A stretch of 64,000 nucleotides of DNA. It comes from Isoetes taiwanensis (lineage: Eukaryota; Streptophyta; Lycopodiopsida; Isoetales; Isoetaceae). The notes beneath the pieces are model-generated. The model ran no database searches, had not been told where the DNA came from, and saw only the letters and a program-made list of their open reading frames with translations. This document shows positions 46,165 to 58,121 of the stretch, piece by piece. The stretch is taken from positions 4,357,563 to 4,421,562 of the forward strand of contig JAJEKV010000014.1 of assembly GCA_021234155.1 (NCBI GenBank). The letters are read 5' to 3'. A program made the position numbers and the translations under genes. The number at the start of each line of letters is the position of its first letter. Within the stretch, counting starts at the first letter, position 1.

Positions 46165-49100
46165 ATGTTAAGCCGAAGTCCACGACATTTTGTTTTAGCT
46201 TGCACGGTGGTAAGTTCTCGCTCTCCCTCACCTCCACAAGACATTACAAATCGTGGCAAGAATCCTCAAGAAGAAATGGAGGAGTCTCCGCCCCCCGCAC
46301 ATTTGATCCGCCCCTCTTCCACATTTGTCACTCCTTCACCCACTCACATAATACGCCGCCGTGTAAATTTAGAACTCCTTCGCCAAAAACTTTCCACCAA
46401 GGCAAATATTCTCCATCTCCTTCATCGCAGGCACTGAAAATGGGAGGTCCTTCTCTTTTTGATACACCTTCTCCTTTACAAGGAGCACATCAACCCCGTG
46501 TTAGCCCGGGGCCCACAGCTCTACCTGCGTTCCCAGCTGCCCCTGAAAAAGTGCAGACTCATTGCCTCCATTCGCCGCAGTGCCCACCATCTTCGCGAGA
46601 TCGGTGCGGGTGGATTGGGGAGCCCCGCCAGACAAAGCTCTGTCGCTTTGTCAAACGGGTGCCATTGAGGATGAGTCTCACACTTTCCGAAGTTGCCCAA
46701 ATTGGGTCAGTCCGGGGCGCCAGCACGCTCCCTTAGTGCGGCTGGACTTGCCCTTGCATTTGCGATGAACACACCGTCGATCGTGCCCGGGGGTCGCGTA
46801 CATTCAGAGAGGTAATCTTGGACTGCGAGGTCACATTTGCCCCCGCCTGGCTGCCCGCTAATTAGGCACTACGGGTGTGGTGTATGACTATATATATTTG
46901 GGTGTTTCTGCATTTTATATGTTAGTCAGCAGGCTGATTGCTGCCACGGTTTTTCCCTCGAAAACCCTTCCGGGCGGGGTTTTTAACCCGGCAAAATCCG
47001 CTTTGTCGCTTTTTGTATTGGGTCCCATAGACCGATTGGTCTCCGTGGACGATAAAAGTACCTTCCTTCCTTCCTTCCTTCCTTCCTTTTAAGGAGCTCG
47101 AACAAACACTGGAGGATATTTCGCGTTACGCTAGGCAGATTCCACAACGAAGTAAGGGACCTTCTCTGGCAGAGAGGGTTGAAGAGGAAGATATCTCCAC
47201 GCTGAGAAGAAAAAATCAAGGACACTATTTCCACGGTCATTCTCCACTTTGCTCAACCTAATTAAGTGACGCCGAGGTTCGTACACCAGCCGTCATAACA
47301 AGCGAGTACCACAAGAGAGCCCTCCTTTGCAAGATCTAGCTTTTAAGAATCCCTACAAAGCCAGAAAGAGATTTAAAAGGGATCCTTTAAAAAAAGTTTT
47401 TCGTACAGTGTTACGGAACAAGCTCATGGGCTTGAAATATCTGAGGCCTTTAAGGAGGCTAACCTGTTGTCAGAAAAAATGTTTGCAGTCCTTCACATTT
47501 TCTGCCATAAGGAACGCAAGGCATAGCTTTCACATCAATGACCGGGGTGACCAGAAGCTTACCCTCGCTATTAACGCCGCCGAAGACGGAGACAACTTTT
47601 CTTACTACATGATGAGGAAAACTGTTTGTCAACTAGCTTTCAAAAGCATACATGCCTTAGGTAGCCGGCGAATGGCTAGAGTGCAGAAACGCTTGGATTT
47701 GAATCCACGTATTGATGACTACTGTCACCCAAAAAAAATAGTTGGCATGTACTGTTTAGAAGCGAAGGCTTGGCTTGTGGATTTCTTTGACAAGAATTGC
47801 GAAAGGTTGCCAAACAAATTCGGTTTATCATCTAATGGATAGCTTTTGCAAGAAAGAGGTCTATTCCTTGTACAAAGATCTCTTCCGTGCTTGGGACGAA
47901 GTTCATTTCTTACTCCTACTTCCTTCCGGTTGTGGAAGCGGAATTTAACCTCGTTAGGATTCAAGAGACACAGTTTTCCGTCTGCGCGCCTCGTTCTCTT
48001 TTGAAGGAGAAGAGATCTCGACTAAGGTTCCCGCAGAGAGAAGTAAGTACCCACGTTCATGTTTACCTACACGCACAATCAATGTTTTCATCGATCATGC
48101 TGGCTTAGTCAAAAAATCAATCTTGTCTATCGCGCCGATAGGGAAGAGTGTTTTTGTCTATGCGTGCATGGGCAAAGAAACAAGGTTTGCACCCGGTTGG
48201 TCTTCATGTCCACTTTCGAGCAAAGTGTCCTGTCTATGCGGCGCATAAGCATAGGACACCGATTTTAGCGATCTGTTTAAGTAAACCGACAAAGCTTCTC
48301 ATTTTGTTGCTTGATCAAATTTCGCGAAGACTCCAAGAGCACGAGAGGCTCGGGTTTAGAGAGAAGGAAACTTGCGAAGCATCGAAAAAAATCAAAACAA
48401 TCTGGAGAAGCCATTACAGTATATGTCTGTTGTGATTGATGGCATGGACCAGAAAAAGACAAACCTGTCTCACTTTGTGAATGTTCCTAAAGAGTTACCG
48501 GAAGCGGATTTTTTGAGGTTGCATTTAGTTGGCGCCCTGATTTTTAATTGTGGTGAACTGCAGAGTTTACTTGACTTACCCAAACATTCATGGTGATCCT
48601 AACCTTCTTGGACAATTCTTAACAAGATATTGTCGGCAAAAGAAAAGCTACCTCCGGTTTTTTATGTGCAAATTGGACAATACCACCGGAGAAACAAAAA
48701 CCGTGTATTCTTTGCTTTACGTGCTATCTTTGGTAGAGCTTGGCATATTTAGGAAGGTTAAAGTGGGCTTTCTTCTAGTGGGTCACACACATGACCAGAT
48801 CGACCAGATGTTCAGTCGCTTTTCGGTGAGACTCCGCAGAAAAAAAGCTTTCTGTCTTGACTCCTTGTTGGAAGTGATTGAACAATCTTACAATCCAGAA
48901 CCGGTTATCGAGGTCTTAGCCGAGACTATCGATTTCCGTGAATTTGTTTTTCAAAAACAGTCTACTTCAGGTCCTGCCATCCACCCGCTAAATAATTTGA
49001 CATTTCAGCATCATGTCAAATTCAAAATTCGCAACGGGAAAGCTTGTCTTCAAGGTAAATACTTTGTAACCTCCAAGTCCTGGCTGCCTGAACCAGGGTT

Positions 49101-50036
49101 GGAGTACCTTAAGTTTATCCCAGACGTTACAGAAATGAAAAGAGCTTTGCAGCAGCCCCTAAAAAGTTCCATTGACTACACCAAAAAGAATCCAGCCAAG
49201 GATCCCTTTGTCTCGCTGGCCAACATGGAGAAAAACATACGGTTGGGATTTAAGTACTTCAGTGACGTAGACAAACGCTGGTGGGAAGACTGGTTTGAGG
49301 TCATGACAGATTTAACAAAGATCTTGAAGAGCACTGTCTTAGAGGTTCCCTTTAGATGGCCTTGTAGTTGGCCGTCACAACCTGTTCAAATTCCACAGGA
49401 AAGTGCAGTCGGGACTGCACTCCCCAGCCTGGTGAATAACAAAGAACCTGACCGTCAAATGTATTTAGGGGCGAGAAAAGCAGTAAAAAAGAAAGTCGGT
49501 CAAACTCCAGAAAAGCTTGCAGACTTACAAAAGGACATGTTAATAGCAGTCCCTTCAACAGATGACGATGAGGAGCGTCCTTTCTGGATTGCAAGGGTCA
49601 AAGATATTACCTACAAAGATAACCTTCCTTCCGGTTGTAAAGGTTCACCGGTATGCCACTAAGGCTCTGAGATCCATATACTGGTAGATATGATCCTCAA
49701 GTCGTTCCTGTCAAGAAGGGAAGGAAAACAATGAATAAGAATCACGTGGATGATGTCAACTTGAATGAAACAGCTGTCCTTGCCTACGACTTTACTTTGA
49801 GGGTTGATAATAAACTTCGCAGCACAACAGTTACATTGTTGAAGGAACAAATCGAGGACAGCTCGGACGACACTGAAGAAACTGAGGAGCCTACTTCGTC
49901 CAGTTCTTCAGGCGAACCAACAGAGGGTCCTAGTAGTGGAGATGAAGAAGGAATCGATGAGTATGACGACGTTCCTGATGAAGCCACTCTCGCCGATTGG
50001 CAGCGCGCTAACCCTGGCAAGAAGCTGCTATTGTAA
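46165..50036 (+). pseudogene. DUF7869-type transposase of element B
   Basis: N-terminal pieces lie at 46165-46437 and 47091-47260, separated by the nested LINE. 47327-47842 carries the segment CQLAFKSIHALGSRRMARVQ. About 47840-48060 continues with VYSLYKDLFRAWDEVHF. The RNase H-like core gives IDGMDQKKTNLSHF (48432), then, in 48550-49662, KLDNTTGETK (48669) and GHTHDQIDQMFSRF (48781); these hold candidate acidic catalytic residues and are hallmarks of DUF7869 proteins of plants, algae and animals. The C-terminus (FWIARVKDI, then 49731-50036) is acidic. Frameshifts near 49640 and 49690 and between the main frames, plus the LINE insertion, suggest an inactive copy, although some gaps may be introns with palindromes. 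Confidence 0.75.
46487..47090 (+). mobile_element. Nested 5'-truncated LINE fragment in B
   Basis: AAGGAGC flanks both sides (46480-46486 and 47091-47097), a 7-bp target duplication. The body starts within ORF2 (NPVLARGPQLYL), includes the zinc motif with EDESHTFRSCP, and keeps the 3' hairpin (46937-46998) and the GGGTCCCATAG...GTGGACGATAAAA tail. It ends in a CTTC microsatellite. It is the same family as 4990-7562. The insertion is younger than the element B copy that it interrupts. Confidence 0.85.
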
Positions 50037-50792
50037 AGGTGTAAATTTGTAGTTACATTCCTGCTATGCACGCAGAGGCTTTAATATTTTTGTACGTAAG
50101 TTGTTTGAAAAGCAAGCAAGACTTTTGATATTTGTTGTGATACACTCTTGCTTTGCGTGCAAAGCTTGTGTAAACTTTGTAATGATGTTGAATATTAAAC
50201 AAAAAGACCTTTTGGAGTACTTTTTTTATTTTCATTTGCTGAAATAATTTTTTTGTCTTGGACTGTCTATGCGCGCATAGACATTTTATCTTAAAGTTTG
50301 TTCCAGGCTTGGTGAATGAACTCAGACAGTGCCTTCTTTGCAAGCTTTTTAGATCTTAAGTGAAAGAGATTCAAGCTCGTACAGCGTTTCGAGTGATTTG
50401 TATTATTTTTTGGTATACCAAAAAATTTCTAACTGGGACTGTCTATGTGCGCATAGCACCTTGTCTCCCAGGTTTTTCTAGGACTACTAACGGAACCTGT
50501 ATTTTTCCTTTTTTGCTAGCTTTTAAAAGTTGTACTAGCTAAGATTCCAACTATTTTTTTTTTGTTGATTTCTTGTCCGTGCTAACTTCCCCAAGTTTTT
50601 TTTTTTGTTTTTAGGACACCCAAAAATGGTGCACGGAAAGTAAAAAGAACAGCATTTTTTAATAATTAGACGCCAAAAAGAGCACCTGTTAACTAAATTT
50701 GTAGTCTATTTTTTTGAGTGACCCCCCAAAAGTGGTCGAATTTAAGGGAATCTTAGGGAATCTACAAAAGATGCTTTTTATTAGTGCAATTG

Positions 50793-50826
50793 CAGGTCAT
50801 TAGTGCATTTGATCCGTCACCTTGTT
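50793..50826. repeat. Right terminal inverted repeat of B
   Basis: The reverse complement begins AACAAGGTGACGGATCAA and continues in register with the left end, with two mismatches at positions 19-20 of the repeat. It is followed by AAGA, the target duplication. Confidence 0.9.
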
Positions 50827-50830
50827 AAGA

Positions 50831-51447
50831 ACTCATGCTATTGACATTGTGTTTTACTCACTATCACTATTTTTGTAATAGTAGTATTGTTGACATGTTC
50901 ACAAAGAAAGATATCGACATTGGGAATGATGACATAATGCAATGGACAACAACAGATGAATCTCATTTCATCTGACCTGTAAATAACCAACCGTTCATAC
51001 CTTATTAATGCAGGAAAACTACCAACTTGTGTGCAAAAAGGTTATAAGGATTAGGCATTTGCAAGTATGTCATTACATGGCACTTTTGGGAACCTCATAA
51101 AGTCAGTTGGTCTTGGAGGTGTTTGACATCTACATAATGAGGGGCTATCCACTAGGTTATGTCTTGGTAAACAATGCAATTACTTGCTAAAATTGAGGCT
51201 CATACTTTTACCCCAAAGGAATCTAAATGATTGATTTCAATCTACATAAAATAATGGTTTGAACAGCATTGCATTTGTAGATCTCTTTCTGGCTTACATA
51301 TTTTTAGCCATGGTGGCAACAAGGGCCATAGCACCATTGCGAGAAAATTGCTTAGCTCATGTTACAGATGTAACTTGACATTAATTATTCTCTGTCTTCA
51401 AAATGATAAACAAAGTGTTCCAATACTAGTCTCTACTTTTCCTACCA
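50831..51447. other. Host tandem-repeat remainder and spacer
   Basis: 50831-50965 continues copy 2 of the 397-bp repeat (compare 40656-40786). The rest up to A2 shows no gene. Confidence 0.7.
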
Positions 51448-51781
51448 TGTCGGGTAAAAGAAAGCTAGGGTGTCTAAAAAAAATGCCCTTACATTATGTA
51501 TAATGTAGGGCATGTAGGCACCCGTTTTTGTTATTTTTTTGAATTTTAGTTAGTTGGGATATGTAATGATTAGGAGTAGCCACGTCAGCAATTCAAAATT
51601 ATGAGTGGCAGTGGCAACCAGAACGGACCTTCATTGCAATTTTTCGGAGGGAGATTGCGAAGTGTTTCCTGTTTAGGAAAAAAATTTGCCGCCGTTCCAA
51701 TTTTACGTGTTTTCGAAAGTGATCAACGGTAATTCGACCAACTATTCTTCTTCCTCGAAATCCTTGCCAAAAATCCAAGCA

Positions 51782-54223
51782 ATGGACGCCTTTGCCTCCC
51801 TAAGTCACCCGAGATTAAACAAAAATTTGAAAATAGCCGATTCTAGCAAGAAAGCCGAAAAAAACAAGAGGAAGGTTCAAACTTCTGAGGAACCAGGGCC
51901 AAAAAGAAGACTTATTTGTGAAGAACCCATTGTTGTGGAAGCAAAGCATGTAAGATGTGTAAATGCATGAAATTTTCCAGGTTTACAACGATAATGGACG
52001 CCGAGCAAAGGGGGGCCCAAAGACATACGGGGTTCAAAGAATCTAGCGTGAAGCCAGAGTGGGCCGAGAACTTCTACAAACATTATGAAATTGTTTTTGG
52101 TAAGCGGGAGGTCACAAATCGCCATGTACCTGAGTACTTTGCTCGTGCATTTGCCCTTCAATTGACAGGTAAAAAAAGTAGATTGGGATACTTTTAAAGT
52201 TTTGGCCAAAGATTTGGCAAAGGGAGGAGCAAAAGAATCTGCTATTACGTAAGAAATTGCGACCTCTAAATCCACATCCAAGGTTCCTAAATTTCAGCAA
52301 GGATTTTACCCTAAGGAAGAGCTTGAATTTGCGTAAACTACATTGCGGCAGTGTCATGGAGAGTTAATTAGCGGCACATCCAAGGTTGAAGAACCGAAAA
52401 TCCAAAGCGGATTGCAATTACGTGACAATATAAATAAGATTTCGGGAAGAAAGGATGCACATGAAGAGGACCTAGCAATGATACAAAGAAGACATCAATA
52501 GTGTTCTCGGCGGCCTTCAAGAGAATAAGAGAGACATCAAGACTGCGGCAAAAGCAGGAGGTAGACCTTTTGATGAGAGATAGAAACAGGGAAGGAAGAA
52601 ATGCTTTGAGAATTCAGGAGCCATTGGAGAAAGCCATTCGGGAGAAGGAGTTATGTGAAAAGAGGATTGCGAACTTGAGGAGGCCCACAAAGTTCGGTTT
52701 GAGTCTTCTTGCAGACGGCTTGATGATATGCATAAGTACATGATGCATTCTGCAAATTCTCCTTCAGCCCAAAACAAGCTTAGTGATCTCTCCAAATGAA
52801 GAAAAATTCATATCCCCGTGCATGGATGTGTGTTTTGCGCGAATGGCTTTGCTAATAATGAACCTATCCTAGTTGCTCCATGCGAGCATTCATTTCATAT
52901 CTTCGTTTCTCATATTCTATTTACTCACTGGACTATCACGCCCAAGAGCATGCAAATGGGACGATAACATTTCAAAGACCTTGGGTGTGTACACCTGGAG
53001 GTAAGCGATTTTCATGATTTATGTTCAATTTGCTGCACCCGTGATTACCGCAATGTAGAATCCATTTACATGTAGAATCCATTTACATGTAGATTGTCGC
53101 ACTTAAGGTTTTGCTACAAAGATGTAGGAGTGTCTTGGTTATTTTATACTTATAGTTCCTTGGCTTGCATGTCATACATATATGTGTTTCTTACATACAT
53201 GTTGTACATTCACAGTTGTAGGGTCCTAAATGTAGAACTTAAATACATAAAATTAGGAGTTGTGTCTTGAGTTTTTGTGTGAGAACATTTAGAGGTATTT
53301 TATGTACTGTGTGATGTGTACATGTGCATACATTGGAGCACATTCATGTACATTACATGTACATTCCATCTGGATAAATAGCTGTTTACATATGTATGTA
53401 CTCAAAGTACTTCAATGTAGATCAGTTCTAGTAATATGTACAGCTATTGATATGTGCAGTAATGCTTAGAGACCCATTAGTTTGAGACCGATATCCGACT
53501 GTTATGTGATTTATTTTCGAGCTTCAAAGTGCCAAAAACTACATGAGCGAAATTACACCACGCATCAAAAAAAAGCTTGTTTTCAAATTCGATTTGCATT
53601 GTGTCGAGGGAAGCAATTTCTTATTCTTGGTTCGGTTTCCACGGTTTTGGAGGTTCCAAAGAAAATTGAGGTGCAAGATGTAGCCGAGGGAAAGAAATCA
53701 GTGATTGAAGGAAAAAGCAAAATCACTATTCCTGCGGTGATACAGGTTGAGGAGGCTGGCACTTCAGGTCTGCATGGTGACATTCCAGATTATGAGCAGG
53801 AACTCGAGAGATTGAGGGAGCAGGCTAAGGCCACATCTTCAAAAGTAAAGGCAGCAGCAGAAGATGTGACTCCAAAGAAGAACTCCACGCCTAAAAAGCC
53901 ACAGAAGAAGATAATTGAAGCAAGAAACAAAACAAAGAGAAAGCATTTTATTTTAGTGTACAAAGCAGCTGAGAAATCCATGACATCCTATGTTTACAGG
54001 TCCTAATGAAGAGGAATATTCCGAGCATCAAGATGTAGAGCCCTATACTTTTAAGTTTGTGTCAAAACTTGCTTCTGACATAGCAAAGGACGCTGAAATT
54101 CCTGACAATGAGAAATCGAGAAGGGTTTCGACGAGGATTCCGGACCTAATAAGAATGAAAGTGAGGAAACCAAAAAGTAGGGAAGGAAATGGATCGACCG
54201 ACTCAAAACAAAAGATGTCGTGA
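51782..54223 (+). pseudogene. Coiled-coil and RING-like gene of A2
   Basis: The start MDAFASLSHP is followed by a basic segment (PGPKRRLICEE). 51955-52197 has EWAENFYKHYEIVFGKREVT and YFARAFALQLTG, matching the A3 gene. A broken coiled-coil region (52380-52740) follows, then a RING-like cluster at about 52820-52900 (CVFCANGFANN...LVAPCEHSFH). After a TGTACAT-rich intron, 53620-54223 encodes a charged, lysine-rich linker (TPKKNSTPKKPQKK). Multiple frame changes and stops show decay. An Ulp1-like part comparable to A3 is not clearly recognisable. Its role in transposition is unknown. Confidence 0.6.
52990..53470 (+). repeat. TGTACAT-rich intron of A2
   Basis: ACATGTACATT, TTACATGTAGA and related words recur densely. 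It corresponds in position to the TGTACAT-rich intron of A3 (31990-32600). A second block with the same words lies in the minus-strand gene at 59460-59910. Confidence 0.7.
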
Positions 54224-54729
54224 GAAAGCGAAGAATGATCTCTACAGTAACTTGATCTACATTTCTTACATTTTTTCTACATCTAGTATCCAAGTTAAAA
54301 ACTTTAAAATAATATGGATAGTAGTAGACGAATGTAGATGATTTGTGTAAATGTAGTGGTCATTGAACCCAATTTGCGCAGTTCAATACAGCCATACGAT
54401 GCCTTGTTCGAACCCGAATGATGAAGCTCAAGAAGGCAAGGATTTTCCCGGATCTTTGCCCGAAATGGAGTGTTATTTATTTGAACAAGATGTCTTTGGA
54501 CATGGATGTTGGGAAATTTTCCAACCGGCATGTGGATATGTATGCCGTCTTGGACTTTGAACTTGTTCATTTGTATGTGTAAGTCAAGTTAGTAATTGTA
54601 TCCTTTTCAACTTGTTATAGGTACCGCACTCTGTGTTCCGGATGATAAGAAGGTAAACTGTATGTTCCCACCCGGACTGATGATAAGAAGGCAATTAAAA
54701 AAGATAAATCGACGGCGACCTCCGATCGT

Positions 54730-55150
54730 GGAAGTTCTTTTACCAGATGGATCATGATTCCAATGCTATGTAGGAGTTACTTGAACATCACACTTTGGCC
54801 ATCTTCAACATGGCACTTACTAAGAGTAAGAACATGGAATTTTTCATCAAGGACATTGCGTTGACATGGGCCAAGGCAAGGGAAAAACGTTTAAAAAGAT
54901 GATAAATCTATGGCATATCTTATCTAGGATAGTTTTTCATGTTCCGGATGCCCTTATGTTTTATCGGAAGAGATATTGTAAAGGTAGCTCTTTACCCTTT
55001 CCAGTAAGATAAATTTTCCATGTAAGGTAAACCGAAGTTGCGATGGATCATGATTCCAATGCTATGTAGAGTTAATTGAAGGCATCTATCTACCGAACAT
55101 CACACTTTGGCCATCTTCAACATGGCACTTACTAAGAGATAAGAACACCA
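54730..55150. repeat. Direct repeat of ~90 bp within A2
   Basis: GATCATGATTCCAATGCTAT followed by ACATCACACTTTGGCCATCT occurs at about 54752 and 55041, with a 25-bp length difference between the copies. No coding function assigned. The surrounding 54570-55990 holds no recognisable gene. Confidence 0.7.
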
Positions 55151-56006
55151 TCAACATTCATGATCTTCAATTATGATCTCCTTCTACATAAATGCTTTAC
55201 ATTGACGCTGACATGCTTGCACTTAAGAGGTATTTTTCTATTTCACATTTGTTCTCCTTTTATTAATATTTTGGGAAAGTATGAAAGGAAATTGGATAAT
55301 CCATGTTTTGCGAAAAACTTTTGAAGCTTTCATTCATTTGCAAAGAAAATACAAAATAGATCCATGGGTCTCCATGCATTTTGCAGCTCCATATCCTCAC
55401 TATGGCACGCGGTTGTGTTTTAAGGGTATCGACAATTGTGTCCCATCTTTTTGAAAACATAAGCATGGACAAAATCCATTCACCTTTCATTCATTTGAAG
55501 ATTCATAAGTGTCCACAAGCATGGACAAAAATCCTTCACGAAAATTCATAAGTGGGGATTCATGTGGCCTCTATGTTGCAAAATTATATGCGTTTGTAGA
55601 CACAAATCGTGTGTGGTAAAACTACCAATGTGAGTGTCTCACTTCTTTTGTCTTGCAAACAAATGGTTTTTAATACTTATTATGTAAGTATTGTTGTCAC
55701 ATTTGCGTGATTACCCATGGAAAATGAACCTGTTCTTGACAAAGTATGCATCCGATCGTCGTGATGTTCTCACCCGAGCACTACTACTTGTGAGTTAGAC
55801 CACATTCAAATCGCACCAACCTATTAGACCACCGGTACTAATAAATGTTGCTAAGAAACAGACTCTCCCTATTGTCAATGCTAAACACTATTTGATTATA
55901 AAATACACATTTTTTTATTGAATTTGAATACAATCTCTTTTTATTCAACTCCACCATACTTTATTGATAAATTGCATGTTCTTTCATATCAGGTGTACAG
56001 AAAAGG

Positions 56007-56633
56007 TTGATAGTGTTTGATATCAATAATGTTTTGGCAAAACAAATACATAGGACTTTGGTATCAGATGATCAGCTAGTTGGAAATTATGACATAATAG
56101 GCAAGAAAGTGTTGTTTTTAAGGCCCCACCTAGACGAATTCCTGGAATTTGTATTTGAACACTTTGAAGTAGGAATATGGTCATCAATAGCTCCATGGAA
56201 CCTATCAAGAGTAGTGGATAAAATCTTGACAATGACGCAGATAAGGGACTTAAGGTTCACCTTTGATGGAAGCCATCGCTTGGAGTCGCCTTTCCGATTG
56301 CAAACAAGTGAAGATAAACCTTTGTATCTGAAGCCAATTGAGTTTATATAATGAGAAGTATCCGCATGTGAATAACAAAGAACACACTAATAGTAGATCG
56401 ACTCAAAGTACAAGATGCTCTTCAATCCCAACGAAAATTGCATATGCCCACCTTCATGGCGGAAAGTGATGTTGAAGACACGGTCTCTTTTGACACTTCA
56501 AACCATGGCTAGAGGGTTTGTTGATAGCACCGCACCTGCAACAAGATGTGTGAAGCGTAATCCTTTACATAATCCATCCCATGTACTAACACCAACCGCT
56601 TGGAGGCAAATACTTCGAGGGCTACAAGGATGA
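56007..56633 (+). pseudogene. FCP1/NIF (CTD-phosphatase-like) HAD-domain protein, element A2
   Basis: The open frame gives motif I as VFDINN (~56018), with Asn in place of the second catalytic Asp as in A1. FLRPHLDEFLEFVFEHFEVGIWSS is shared in layout with GYHEFVEWALQRFDIVIWSAS of A1. A stop at 56349 and a frame change lead to 56395-56633 (KYKMLFNPNENCICPPSW), the family's motif-III-adjacent segment. The domain is thus nearly complete but broken. It lies between the RING-like gene and the convergent transposase-like gene. DxN instead of DxD suggests weak or absent phosphatase activity, possibly a binding role; this is inference. Confidence 0.7.
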
Positions 56634-56927
56634 GAAGGCATGTCCAAGCTATGGACAAGCTGCAAGAAAGTAACATATTAAAACAGCAGAATAGTATGTA
56701 CTGGCTTCACATCGGCTGTGACCAGATTTTGAATGTAAATTAATGTTAATATAAAACATGAACAACAGACTTGTATATATTGGCATCATATATGATATGA
56801 CCAGGTTGTATATCTTGTGATATGTAATACAAGAGTTTTTGTCTCCATACATGTTCCACTTTCTTCTTTGTTTCATGAATCAAAAGAAAAGCTATTGATA
56901 TCCATTATAACAGAACAAGTTCACAGA

Positions 56928-57475
56928 CTAGTTTAACTTCTTCATGCAACAATTGATGAACATTTTGTACTTTCTGATATACATTGTGCTTGGAAACAGA
57001 AGATATTGTGTGATACTGAAATTTAAGTATCAAAATGCACTTCAGATTAAAAAATAAGTAAATAAGAAAAAACTTGCAGCAATCGACTAGTTTTCTCAAC
57101 ATAACACATACTAGTTTAACTTCTTCATGCAACAATTGATAAACATTTTGTACTTTCTGATATACATTGTGCTTGGAAACAGAAGATATTGTGTGATACT
57201 GAAATTTAAGTATCAAAATGCACATCAGATTAAAAAATAAGTAAATAAGAAAAAAACTTGCAAAGAATCGACTAGTTTTCTCAACATAACACGACTAGTT
57301 TAACTTCTTCATGCAACAATTGATAAACATTTTGTACTTTATGATATACATTTTGCTTGGTCACAGAAGATATTCTCAGGATACCCAAATTGAAGTATCA
57401 AAATGCACTTCGTGATTAAAAATAAGTAAATAACAAAAAACTTACAAAGAATCGACTAGTTTTCTCAACATAACG
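56928..57475. repeat. ~181-bp tandem repeat, three copies, in A2
   Basis: ACTAGTTTAACTTCTTCATG begins units at about 56929, 57111 and 57294. The block lies between the two convergent genes of A2, so it may have grown in their 3' regions. No coding function. Confidence 0.85.
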
Positions 57476-58121
57476 TAAGATGATGGCAAATATGAAAGTT
57501 CCTTTGTACGTAACTTAGTCATGTGCACTCAACAATCTCGTAGGCTTGATATAAGCATGTCATGCACCTCTCGTGTGATCATATATGTTGTACGTGTTCC
57601 CCTTCAACTTATGCTTGACTGCCGGCATCGTGAACTTTGCTCCAATTACGATTCAAATTGGTACCAATACTATTTTGTCATCCAAAGAACTTGTACTTGT
57701 GCTTTGTGCCTTGTAGCGGTTGATAGTAATGACCAGCTATAACCCCGTCACCAGCCAAAGATTCTATTTCCATAGTCGTCAATCACATCTTCCCGAAGAA
57801 TATGCATCTCCTTCACGATAGGAGGACGGCGTATGGAACATTTTCATGATTCCCAGGGCAGCAAAAGATGCAAATATGTCTCCAATTTGGAGTACATCGG
57901 ATAGTTCTTGCTCATCACCGCATAAAACCAACTAGCTCTTCTTGTTCGTCGACCGACTGGGCGAACTAGGCTCCAGTTTGTGCGCCTTCCATGCACCACA
58001 ATGCTCGAGATTCTCACATTCTCCCCATCTGAAATTCAAGCAACCATTGCAAAACATGACAGGGGATCTATACATGACAAGTGTTGGGTCACCGGATTAA
58101 TAGCGCATACACAATGTATAG

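Larger units (their letters stand above)
41397..50460. repeat. Dispersed palindrome family, consensus TGTCTATGCGCGCATAGACA
   Basis: Perfect copies lie at 41397, 41521, 45408 and 50264. Variants lie at 42913, 42942, 42973, 43007, 43040, 43566, 44690, 45223, 45283, 45311, 45344, 45372, 45815, 45863, 45923, 45973, 48133, 48157, 48231, 50060, 50147 and 50443. Almost all are in introns, spacers or beyond the stop codons. In many variants both arms changed together (for example TTTTGCTATGC/GCATAGCAAAA at 42942 and TTTTTGTCTATGCA/TGCATAGACAAAAA at 45311), so symmetry is conserved more than sequence. I saw none outside B in this window. Confidence 0.85.
41057..50826. mobile_element. DNA transposon B (9.77 kb) with DNA methyltransferase and DUF7869 transposase
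   Basis: Terminal inverted repeats of 34 bp (41057-41090 and 50793-50826) begin AACAAGGTGACGGATCAA and differ at two positions. AAGA flanks both ends (41053-41056 and 50827-50830), and joining the flanks restores the sequence of the neighbouring tandem copy at 40648-40670. The element holds two divergent gene systems: a ParB-like/methyltransferase gene on the minus strand (41632-45600) and a DUF7869-type transposase on the plus strand (about 46165-50036). A family of ~20-bp palindromes fills the introns and spacers. A LINE fragment is nested at 46487-47090. I cannot name the superfamily with certainty. Confidence 0.85.

Noticed and set aside
46050-46736. 228-codon plus-strand open frame
   Set aside because: It runs across the 5' junction of the nested LINE (target duplication at 46480), so it joins unrelated sequences.
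41397-50460. Palindrome array as a CRISPR array
   Set aside because: Spacing is irregular, copies vary, spacers are exons and introns, and the setting is a eukaryotic transposon with no cas genes.
41061-50820. B ends at GGTGACGG rather than AACAAGG
   Set aside because: Starting at GGTGAC leaves flanks with no duplication and does not restore the neighbouring empty copy; starting at AACAAGG gives AAGA on both sides and restores it.
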